Source: Flaveria trinervia (taxonomy: Eukaryota > Streptophyta > Magnoliopsida > Asterales > Asteraceae). Taken from it: a DNA stretch of 64,000 nt. The number at the start of each line of letters is the position of its first letter. Positions within the stretch are counted from its first letter, which is position 1. Location: assembly GCA_025506515.1 (NCBI GenBank), contig CM046443.1, forward strand, positions 23,113,898 through 23,177,897. Reading direction: 5' to 3'. The notes under the pieces are model-generated. The model had not been told where the DNA came from. It did not search any database and was given only the letters and a program-made list of their open reading frames with translations. The position numbers and the translations under genes were made by a program. Shown in pieces: positions 54,851 to 64,000 of this stretch.

Positions 54851-56760
54851 AAATATCCTGTTCCATCACCTTTAACTCATGGTAACCCGATCGAAGGTCT
54901 ATCCTTAAGAACCAACTGGCACCTTGAAGTTGATCAAACAAGTCATGAATTATCGGTAATGGATACCGATTCTTCACCGCTAACTTATTCAACTCACGGT
55001 AGTCAATACACATCCTCATACTACCATCCTTCTTCTTTCGCGAACAAGATCAGAGCACCCAAGGAGAGTTACTGGGTCTAATAAACCCTAAATCGAGCAA
55101 CTCCTGCAATTGCTCCATCAGTTCCTTTATCTCGGTCGGAGCCAATCGATACGGCGCCTTAGCAATAGGTTGGGCACGGGTATCAAATCAATCTGAAACT
55201 CGATGTCGCGGTTCGGTGGCACACCTGGTAAATCTTCTTGAAACACGTATGGGAATTCACACATAACCGGTACATCAGACAATTGTGGTGTTGGCGTATC
55301 CATATCCTTTACGTTGGCCAAGTAGGCACTACATCCACACCTCATGAACTTTCCCGCCACCACCATTAAAGTCACCATCGGAATAGTCATAACATGATTA
55401 CCGTAAATATTCACCGAACTACTGTGAATTGCTGTCAATCGAAGCATTTTCTTGTGACACACAATGTTCGCCTGATAGTCCGCCAGCCAATCCATTCCTA
55501 GGACTACATCAAACCCCCTAACATCATCATGAACGGTCTAATAGGAAACTTATGACATTTTAGTTCTATGTCACAACCTTCTATCAGATCAGAAATCCTG
55601 GTAGACTTACGTACGGTAGTTTCTACATCTAAGGGCTTATTAATACTCCTGCTACTAACAGGCAACTTATCACAAAAAGTAGCAGAACTGAAACTCCTAC
55701 TAGAACCTGAATCAAATAACGCAGAAGCCATAGTTTGGTTTACTAGAAACATACCTGACAAATCGCGGTCCGTCCTAGCATCCTGTTGTGTCATCATGAA
55801 GGCTCTAGCACTTGCCTTCTACCCTTTAGTCCCGAATTTCTTCTTCCCTCCAAAACTCTTCGCCCTTTGCTTCTTGCATTCCTTGCTCATGGGGCCCTCC
55901 CCATCACAGTTAGAACACATTGCCACCTTACACTCTCTTGCCATATGGCTAGGCTTTCGATAATTAAAGCACACATTCAATCCCCACTTACACTCACGAA
56001 TGTGCTATCTTCCACACTTGCTTTCTTGTTGTTTGCTGGGGCACCACCCTATCCAGATCTCTTCCCGTTCCAGTTCCGGTCACCACCACCGTTCTTGCTC
56101 TCCTCAGCCACCATCACTTTCCTTTCATCGTATGGCCTACCCGCCAAATCAACCACTGACCTGAATGTGCGTGGTCGGGTAGTGATCATGTGCCTGCAGA
56201 TATCTACTGACAATCCCTGAATGTACCTTTTGATCATTCATGAGCAAGGTGTCACCTGATTCGGCACCAGTCATGCCATCTCATTAAACTTGGTGGTGTA
56301 TAATTGGTGTGTCATGGTTCCTACCTCTACCTATAAGAACTCCCCCTCCATTTTATCCAACTCCCTATGAGGATAGAACTCCTCAATGACTAGTTTCTTC
56401 AGCTCTATCCACCTCATCTTCTCGATAGCCCTGCTACCCTCAACTTGAATAATATTGTCCTATGAGCGTAGCACTGAGCCACTAAAGGAGTGGGTAGTGA
56501 ATTTGACCTTCTGATCCTCCCGGCACTCGTGGATATCCAGGACAAGTTCCATCCCTCTCACCCACCAGTGAGCAGTAGCAGTAATGCCATCTCTGTCAAA
56601 AGTCAGGAGCTTGCATCTTTGAAATGCCCCGTAGTTACAGCCTCGTGCTAACTCAGGCACGGCTCTTCTTCCTCCTCCTCGTCAGATGAGCTGGCGTGAT
56701 TTCTCGTCTATCCTACTCCGTAATGACTAGGATCACGTCAGGCTGATTTTACTGCTTAGA
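54851..56760 (-). pseudogene. gypsy gag, protease and RT N-part (element E, right segment)
   Basis: Minus strand, right to left. Gag pieces include TATAHWWVRGMELVLDIHE (56600-56490) and MIKRYIQGLSVDICRHM (56237-). Two adjacent damaged zinc knuckles follow (about 55990-55880; CFNYRKPSHMAREC lost its second Cys and CSNCDGEGPMSKEC its His). The protease has ALFDSGSSRSFSS (55720-) and MDWLADYQANIVCHKKM (55495-). RT starts with RDIEFQIDLIPVPNL and FRMCIDYRELNKLAVKNRYP-type text (55019-) and ends at GYHELKVMEQDI at the junction with D. The gag start and 5' LTR are not identifiable. Confidence 0.85.
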
Positions 56761-57150
56761 TCAAAGCCCTACTAATGTAGGTGAATCTTTTGTGACCTAT
56801 TTGTCATACAATTTCTAAGAACATAACATAGTGTTAAAAAGAGAGTTGATCAGATTCCTTCCTAACATACTATTAATTTTAGAAAACCATAACAATTATT
56901 GTAGATTTCTCAGACTAATAAAAGGGAACCCGTAAATGATTAGAAAGTTAAAGCGATATGATTTTTAATAAACATTTCTAGTTTATTAGCCATTGATTTA
57001 TTATGAAGAGCGGTTTTGCAAATGAAAGTTGATCATACGTTTTTCAAACGTGAATGACAATCACAATCACAAACATAAGTTTATAACTTCCCATTCAAAT
57101 GTAGATGCTACACATCAAAAGTTTTCTCAATACCACCATAACATTCATAT
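56761..57150. other. Unassigned non-coding stretch
   Basis: AT-rich, no ORF of note, no LTR terminus or primer site recognised. It could be leader or LTR of element E, but I see no match to E's other LTR. Confidence 0.5.
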
Positions 57151-57800
57151 AACATACATCGCACCACTATTTCATCACAAATTACATAAGGTTCTCCGAA
57201 TTAGGATGATAATAAGAGTTTAGCCCATAATGAACTTGAACATAACAAAAGATAACAAAGAAGATAGATATGAAATCATTGGTGAATGGAACAATCAAAT
57301 ATATAATCCACAACGGACAAGATTTAGACAATCCTGAGCTTTTTCCAAATGTTGTATGCATCCCCCGAGCCTCCAAACGGTCTTGAAGACTCAATTCCCG
57401 AGAGAATTATGTAGAGTAACTCTCCGACCAAAGCTTGCCAAAATGGTGAACTTAGGGGACAATACTTTTTGTCCTGTCAGATGTCCAAACATGGGGATGT
57501 GTTAATTAAGCATGAGGGTGTGTTCCGGGCAAGGCATGCGGGCGTTCATAATGAGGCACAACCCCATGCTTGGACTCCAATGCTCAGATTACTTCAAATT
57601 CTTGTCGAATATGCTTCTTTTGCCCATCTTGCCCATTTAAACACATGCAAACACAGTTTAACACTTTTAAGTACATAATCATCATTTTAAGGGAGATATT
57701 GAGATGTAATGGACATGCTTTTTATAGAACTTTTATGTATAATTGGAGCACATCAAGCATCCCCACACTTGAACTTTGCTTGTCCTCAAGCAAAAATCAT
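57150..57800 (-). mobile_element. Gypsy LTR fragment, Tat/Athila-like 3' end
   Basis: The minus strand reads TTGCTTGAGGACAAGCAAAG, then GTTCAAGTGTGGGGATGCTT and GATGTGCTCC (57795-57741). The phrase GCTTGAGGACAAGCAA before a T/G-rich polypurine tract is a hallmark I associate with the 3' ends of Tat/Ogre/Athila-type gypsy elements. The LTR would start near 57755 and run left. Its far end is not identifiable and no pol sequence is attached. Confidence 0.45.
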
Positions 57801-58375
57801 TTAAAATCACAATTCCACCAAAAACCTAATAAATCAACTAAAAAATATGTTTTTCGGGAACTACGCAAGCAAATATTATTTTATCCAAAGGTAAACATTT
57901 TAAGCATGTGTAAAATGATATCCTAACAAGCAACATATTAGTTAATAAAGATTACTATCATGTAAAAATCCACACTTCTCACAAGATGCACTCACACTCG
58001 GCTAAATATATGAAGTCATAATTAAGATTAAGTATGACTAGTGCACTCAATTGCCTAGTATGAATACGTGTGAAATCATATGCTTGTTAAGGGGTCAAAT
58101 CTCCACCTACTTAGATATTTACTTGCATAAATCATTAGATCTTTGATGGGTTGTAACTTGGCTCTGTCTCGGGTATGGAATATTTCGAAAAGGTGACTAA
58201 ATGCTAAAGACGAGAGTCTTAGCTTATTATTCTAACATAAACTACAAGAAAAGCACTAAAAGGTTCCCTATACAATACATTTGGTTCCCTATATGGTCTC
58301 AGGAAAGCTCTATTAATCATCAGATATCAAATCAATTGAGATTTTGGTGATTTCATATTGATTTCATGTTGAAAA
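57801..58375. other. Non-coding stretch, probably retroelement 3' untranslated DNA
   Basis: No gene. It lies immediately upstream (minus strand) of the Tat/Athila-like polypurine region and may be its 3' untranslated part. No recognisable motif otherwise. Confidence 0.45.
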
Positions 58376-58760
58376 AGCTTTTCAGATTCATCCAGCGAAA
58401 CTACCAATTCATCTAGCAAAACTATGCTAATCTTCCGGCGAAACTACCAGTGTTTTCCACATTGAAATTGTTTTCAGCATTCCAGCGAAACTAGTATCAT
58501 TGGATGAAAGTTCAACAGTGCTTGTGTGCATATTACAAGCGAAATTGTTGTCGAAAGTACCATTGAATGAAAGTCCATGTTTGTTTGGTGTGAAATTGTT
58601 GGCTAAACGAAGCAATTTCATGCATTTGGCTAGCGAAACTGTTGCTGAAATTGTTTGTGAAACTATGGCGACTCAACGAAACTAGTCCTCTCTGCGAAAA
58701 CCTTCTGCGAAACTACCATTTTTCTATGAAATTAAGTTTTCTTCAATAAAACTAGTATGT
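58376..58760 (+). repeat. GCGAAACTA motif array (probable LTR of element F)
   Basis: Around 18 copies of GCGAAACTA and variants (AGCAAAACTA, GCGAAATTG, GCGAAAACC) in 385 bp with irregular spacing, some with CCA(G/T) on either side. It lies just upstream of copia F's gag, where the LTR should be, by analogy with C and D. I could not find a primer site or clear LTR ends, so the LTR assignment is inferred. Confidence 0.6.
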
Positions 58761-58831
58761 CAAAATTCCTTCTCTCACCGTTGTAGATGTTGAGAGTGTG
58801 GCTCCCAACAGACCTCTAAGACTCATAAACA

Positions 58832-59921
58832 ATGATAACTTCGAAGATTGAAAGAGATGTCTCAAAGCCTTTTTCTTCTAAACCGACCATAATTAATGGG
58901 AATCTATTTGGTCGACACATGCCAACTGTCACTGTTGGTGATGTTGTATCTCAAAACAAGGACCCAGCCACGAGAAGGATCTACAGTTGAATGATCAAGA
59001 CCAAAAAGCTTTTGGAGCATTAACTCTATGTCTTGCACGAGACATTTACAATCGATTCTCTGAGCATAAGAATGCAAGTCTCTCTTTGATACTTTGTGTG
59101 AGTTCTATGATGGCAACGATGAGCTGGTGAAAGACAAGAGTATTCAAGCTGAGAAGGAATTCAACACCTTTGTGGGATACATGAACAAGAATCTCACGGA
59201 TCTCACAAATTGTTTTCTGACAGTTTCAAGCACACTGAAGAAATGCGATGAAAAACTTTCCAATAGTGAGCAAGTCAACAGGTTGCTAGACTCTCTTCCA
59301 CCTCAGTGGAGCAAGCAGGAAAGAGGTTTCATTGACAACAAGCTTATAGATATCATCAATAAGCTTAAATCCTTCGAGTTACACATGAAGGGTAGAGTGA
59401 ATACTAGTGATCCCTACATGTGGTTTCACTCAAAATGTTGCATTATTGTCTTCCGTCGCAAGCTCTCCAATGCAAGCATCTGGTCAAGGAAGAATGAATA
59501 CTGGTGATTATTGTAGATGTTTTGGAAGTGCTAGGAGATATCAAGCTCACTTGAAAGCAAATGTTGAAACTTCAGTTCCATTTGAGGCAATGGCTCTTTT
59601 TGGTATGTTCGTTCAGAGTTCTGAAGCTTTAGTGGCGGGGGAGTTGAAAGTCAAGGGATGATGATGGAGGATATGTATGAGGTGTACCCTAATGATCTTG
59701 AACAGACTGACATTCAATGGCAAATGGTAATGTTAACCCTTAGAGCCCAAAGGTTCATCGACTGCACTAGACGAAAGAATTTCGAAGGTCAAAGCTCTAA
59801 CTCCAAACTTGGATTTGATAAGTCTAAGCTGAGGTGGTTTAATTGCAAACAGTTGGGACACTTCAAACATGAATGTCCATTGCCAATCATCATTGATTCT
59901 AGTAATTTAGGAGTTCCATGA
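58832..59921 (+). pseudogene. copia gag (element F)
   Basis: ATG 58832 (MITSKIERDVSKPFSSK) opens a short frame of 52 codons. Further pieces are LCEFYDGNDELVKDKSIQ and VNRLLDSLPPQWSKQ (59094-59507), the gag UBN2-like region, and LEQTDIQWQMVMLTLRAQRF then FDKSKLRWFNCKQLGHFKHEC (59658-59921). The zinc knuckle has lost its first Cys (to Trp). Frame breaks between pieces. Confidence 0.8.
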
Positions 59922-61600
59922 CTAGTTTCAATCAGGAGTAAAGAAGAAATGATTCACAAGAATGAGACAAATTTGATTTTTAAATTTGATTGGAATACTA
60001 AAGTTGAAGAGACGAGAGAAGAGATTATCCAAGCACTAGTGGCTAGGATTTTGTAAAAAAGTGGAAGGTGAACTATAACGATAAATTCGATCCGTTCAAT
60101 GAACTTAGGGATGAAACTGAAGTGTTTGTGAAGTTGAAGGAGGATGAGAGGCTGAAAGAAAGTAAAGTTGATGAGATGAGGAAGGAAAAAAGTCAACCCA
60201 CTAAGCAAGAAAAAGAAAAAGATGATGCTGCTAACACTATCGAGAAAAGAAAGTTGAGCACTCCGGTGTGCCAATGCGAGAAAGGTTTAGCAGTAGAAAA
60301 GATGGTGATGGGACTTTTTTATGAGGTAATTCAGGGTATATGTTCTTTAGCATGTAAAATCAGGCTATTTTGGGTTTATAAAGCTAATCGTTTATTAATT
60401 GATAATGAGAAAGATTTAAAATGAATTTATGAGGAATTTAAAATAAACATGTCTAAATATTTTGTTAAATTGAACAAGGCTTTTAAGAAAATGATCACTG
60501 AAAACGCATAGTTTTGGAAAGAAATGTTAAGATTAACACTTTGTCTGAAAGGGTTGCTCTTACTAAATATGAAACGAGCAAACTTCAGTTAAATCTTGAT
60601 AAATGGACAATATTGGGGATGAAACATGATGACTTATGTAATCTCAAAGGGGGGCTAGGATTAAAACAAGTTTAGGATATGAAAATGCTAAGGTTTATCC
60701 TCCTCCTAGTACTTACTGCTATTCTCCTATGCCTATTCCTCATTCTTCTAATGATTTGATCAAAATAGATACTAATACTATGTCTACAGGTTTAGAAGGT
60801 GTGAACTTTAAGCATGTTCATGAGGACTACGATTATGGACCGACTAGCGAGCTTGGATGCACTAGTCTTAGTACACCTGAATTTCAGCATTCTATCTTAG
60901 ATCATAAATCTAGTTTAAATTATGTTTTAGTTTCTAGTCAATCTGTAACAGACGATGTCTCATCTTGTTCTAGTGATGTTTATGTTTCTTCTTTAAATTT
61001 TGTGGATTGTAATGGTGCTATCTTTTCTGATTGTGTTAATAGTGTGAATGATTCCACTGTAAAGAGTAATGAGGAAAATAAAAAGTAATTGTTTTGAAAA
61101 ATTCTTTTCTTAACCTATTACATCTTTTACCCTAATGAATATCTCTTTATCAAATGAAAGGGTAACGTCATCATCTGAAGCTAGTACTACATGTATTTCA
61201 GATGACAATTCATCTTCTTTTGTAAATAATCATTCTTTTTCAAATAAACACATACATAGAGACATGTATGAGACATATAGTGACATTGATTCTAGATTAT
61301 TTGAATGTGATGAGGAAATATACATTGATAAAATTTCTACCTTATAGCATATTAGACCTAGATTATAACCATACTATTTCCGACGTGCTAAAGATGATCA
61401 TGTAGTTAAGGATTGTCCTGAGCATCATCATAGACATGTTAATAGGAATTCATTTGGGAATAGGTCAACTTAATTGGTTAATAATTTCTTTTGTAAGAAA
61501 CTTGTCTCTTCTAAACCCAAAGTTGTTCAAACTTGGGTTCCCGTTTCACCTAGTTAACGTATTCTTTGATATTTTTCGCAATGGTCGTCCACTAAAGTCG
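59922..61600 (+). pseudogene. Gag-Pol spacer (element F)
   Basis: Low-similarity, charged then Ser-rich text: KLKEDERLKESKVDEMRKEK (60140-60200), an acidic Ser/Asn-rich stretch (60729-61088) and another (61135-61347). Near 61379-61420 is a ruined second knuckle whose C-terminal half DDHVVKDCPEHHH remains while both N-terminal Cys are gone. Position and layout match the spacers of C and D. Confidence 0.65.
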
Positions 61601-62300
61601 TAAACAGTGTATGGCATGTTGATAGTGGACTCTCTAGATATATGATGGGGCTTAAGAATTATTGACCAATTATCGGCTAATAAATGGAGGCTATGTCGCA
61701 TTTGCTAGCGATAAGAAAGGAGGAAAACTGGTTGGACAAGGAGAGGATTCCAATGGTTCTCTTACTCTAGAGAAAGTCAACTATGTTCCCGAACTTGCTT
61801 TTAATCGGCTAAGTGTCTCCTAGATATGTGATAAAGACATTCCAGTCTTGTTGAAGTCCAATGAATGTCCTTTTCTTAAATCAGAGATTGATATTCTACA
61901 AGAGATGGTATTAATGAGAGCTCGAAGAAAGAATGATACATATCTTCTTGACATGGGTTCAAAGGACTCAACGTCTACCATCACTTGCCTTTTATCCAAA
62001 GCTTCCACTTCTGAGACTTTCTTATCGCATCGCAAATTAGGCCACATTAATTTAAAAAATATAAACAAATTAGTTAAAAACAATCATATGAGAGGACTAC
62101 CTTTAAAATATTGTTCAGTGGTTGAAAAATGCATGGCATGTGCCAAGGGAAAACAACATAAGAAACCACATAAACCAAAAATTGAAAATAGCATATCTAA
62201 TCCTCTCGAGTTGTTACATACTGATTTGTTTGGCCCAATCAGTGTTACATCAATTGCTAAAAAAGCTTTATGTCTTGTAATAACAAATCATTTTTCGAGG
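61601..62300 (+). pseudogene. copia protease remnant and integrase finger/core start (element F)
   Basis: Protease: VWHVDSGLSRYMMG (about 61608-61650), DSGL in place of DSGC. The open frame 61848-62309 carries the HHCC finger SHRKLGHINLKN (first His region altered from LWHRRLGH) and CMACAKGKQHKKPH. It then holds the integrase core LHTDLFGPISVTS and LVITNHFSRYS, where VDDYSR in C is TNHFSR here, ending at a stop. Confidence 0.8.
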
Positions 62301-62840
62301 TACTCTTAGATGAGATTTCTTGCCCACAAGGGTGAGAGGATGCTAAGGAGTTGCAGAAGTTAGATCTTTCAATCGAGACAATAAGCAAGAGGAATATGGA
62401 GATCAGAAGTGACAACGGTACTGAATTCTGAAATCAAATCTTTGATTCGTTCTATGCTGCTAAGGGAATTTTAAGATAGTATAGTACTGCAAGGACTCCT
62501 TAACAGAATGGTGTGGCTAAAGGAAATAATGCCACCCTCATTGAAGCTGGTCGAACAATGTTGATTGAATCTTCCTTACCCATCATCTTTTGGCCTGAGG
62601 TGGTGAATTGTGCTTCATACGTTCTGAATAGGGTGTTGATAGTCAAGGAAAACATGAATACTCCTTATGAACTGTTTCATAAGAGAAAGCTTTTAACATT
62701 TGGCTGCTCGTGCACATTATTGAATACTCAAGCGCAGAAGATGAAATATGGTGTTGTGTCTGATGAATGTTACTTTGTCGGCTATTCTTCTTCTCAAAAA
62801 GCTTATGGGGTATATAAGAAGAGAAAACGTATTATATAAG
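62301..62840 (+). pseudogene. copia integrase C-half (element F)
   Basis: RSDNGTEF block near 62405-62430 with a stop right after. Then in 62513-62839: NATLIEAGRTMLIESSLP, FWPEVVNCASYVLNRVL, FGCSCTLLNTQAQ and CYFVGYSSSQKAYGVY. Confidence 0.82.
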
Positions 62841-63400
62841 AGTCCTTCTATGTTGATTGGCAAGAATCTAATACCTCTGATGTTCGATCTGAACCAGCAT
62901 GGTTCTTTGACTCCGAAACGATGTTTAACTCTTTTAATCTTCTAGTTTTCAACGATGATGCGTCTATCTCCAATGTTCAAACAAATATCATTCATCCGAC
63001 TCCATTACCTGTCATCCGTCATGCCCCTCCCACCACATGTGCAAATGATGCTACATTAGTTGATATTGAATGTTCTTCATCATCATTTGACCTTCCATCT
63101 CCACCTGTTTCGACATCCCTTCCCTCATCACATACATCTACCTTATTTCAGCCGGTATCACCCATCTCTCCCATTGACTCTACTTTACCATCAACCTCCC
63201 CTTCATCTACCTATTAAAAACCATTAGCCAACGGTTTTCAAATACCATACCCATGCCAACTGATTTCAAAACCTTGAAAGATCATCCATATGATATCATT
63301 ATAGGATCTATCAGCCGTGCAGTTTGAATGCGAAGTCAATTGGTTTGATTAATGTTGTCTACTCTCTTGTTTTTTTATCCCAAATCATCCCAAAAAATGT
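62841..63400 (+). pseudogene. pol linker (element F)
   Basis: Ser/Thr/Pro/His-rich low-complexity text (62921-63217), then HPYDIIIGSISRAV, the block that precedes RT in copia elements. Confidence 0.7.
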
Positions 63401-64000
63401 TCATGCAACTCTTTAGGACGCTTGCTGGGTTGAATCGATGCAATTAAAGCTGCAACAAGGTAGGAAACTCAATGTATGGATCCTAGTTGATCTTCCACCA
63501 AACAAATGCCCAATTGGCACGAAATGGGTGTTCAAGAACAAATCAGATGACCATGACATTGTGGTAAGAAATAAGTCCAAAATGATGGTCCAGGGCTTTG
63601 CTCAAGAAGAAGGGATTGACTACACCAAAGTCTTGGCTCCTGTCGCCCATCTTGAAGCCATCAGAATATTTCTGGCTCATGCCGCCCTTAAGCAATTCAA
63701 TGTCTATCAGATAGATGTCGAATTTACATTCCTTTATGGAGACATTAACGAGGAGATATATGTGTTTCAACCATCAGATTTTATGGATCCCGACTTTCCT
63801 TATAAAGTTTACAAGCTTGATAAGTCCTTTTGTTGTCTTCATCATGAACCTCAGATCTCGTATGAGACTTTAACACAATATCTCTTAAACAATGGTTTTT
63901 CTCGTGGCACCATCGATATAACAATATTCAAGAAGCAAATGGATGGTGAGATGCTAATTGTACAAGTCAATGTTGATGATATTATCTTCGGCTCCACCAA
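63401..64000 (+). pseudogene. copia reverse transcriptase, N-part (element F)
   Basis: WVESMQLKLQQ, GTKWVFKNKSDDHDI, MVQGFAQEEGIDYTKVLAPVA, YQIDVEFTFLYGDINEEIY (normally DVKSAFLYG) and YETLTQYLLNNGF. The catalytic region VNVDDIIFGS (YVDD changed to NVDD) sits at the right edge of the window. A nearly open frame from about 63420. Confidence 0.85.

Larger units (their letters stand above)
58376..64000 (+). mobile_element. Copia element F, 5' two-thirds (runs off window)
   Basis: Plus-strand copia with gag, spacer, protease, integrase and RT in the copia order, cut by the window end inside RT. Sirevirus-like by its long Gag-Pol spacer and similar protein text to C and D, but diverged from both. 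Heavily decayed. Confidence 0.82.

Noticed and set aside
42188..54856. Perfect 5-bp target duplication for element D
   Set aside because: The flanks share only AAAT at slightly offset positions; I cannot call a clean 5-bp duplication.
56761..57150. 5' LTR of element E
   Set aside because: No Met-tRNA primer site and no match that I can see to the E LTR at 20090-21823.

Overview
This window is plant nuclear DNA made almost entirely of LTR retrotransposons nested inside one another. The evidence is Ty1/copia and Ty3/gypsy polyproteins, LTRs of 0.8 to 2.4 kb, initiator-Met-tRNA primer sites (TGGTATCAGAGC) and AT-rich spacer. I found no convincing host gene. The element types (Sirevirus-like copia with an extra ORF after pol, and Tekay/Del-like chromoviral gypsy) suggest a large-genome eudicot, possibly Asteraceae. 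That last point is a guess from general familiarity and was not tested.

Left part (1-18095): copia element B lies on the minus strand (LTR 18095-18019 plus 5721-5088, gag from 4859, protease to 1763). It is cut twice. A sister element, A (LTR 1762-809, gag 573 leftward off the window), is inserted in its protease region. A complete 12.3-kb plus-strand element, C (5722-18018), is inserted in its LTR. C has two LTRs, gag with two CCHC knuckles, protease, integrase, RT and RNase H, then a motif-rich spacer, a TATA box and a decayed extra ORF (13738-16900) encoding a coiled-coil protein with a nuclear-localisation-like patch.

Middle (18096-23270): AT-rich DNA with a possible Helitron 3' end at about 19037, then the 3' part of a minus-strand gypsy element, E. 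E is split in three (20090-23270, 41272-42192, 54851-56760) by two later insertions. Insertion T (23271-41271) is an 18-kb LTR-body-LTR-body-LTR gypsy array flanked by one perfect 5-bp target duplication, TCTCT. Each of its 2.4-kb LTRs carries a tRNA-like Pol III A/B-box module. Insertion D (42193-54850) is a complete but decayed Sirevirus-like copia with the same gag-pol-extra ORF layout as C.

Right part (56761-64000): unassigned DNA, a short minus-strand gypsy fragment with a Tat/Athila-like 3' end, and a third plus-strand copia, F (about 58376 to the window edge), which is badly decayed.

The most interesting pattern is that each Sirevirus-like family carries its own dense short motif in both orientations: CTTCAG/CTGAAG in A, B and C, CTTCCGAAG/CTTCGGAAG in D, and GCGAAACTA in F. 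In C and D, the only two seen complete, the arrays sit at two equivalent places: the LTR and the spacer just before the extra ORF. This suggests sequence-specific recognition that co-evolves with the element, perhaps by the extra-ORF protein. That is inference.

Almost every ORF is broken by frameshifts or stops, many of them single-base changes in short homopolymers. Some may therefore be sequencing errors.
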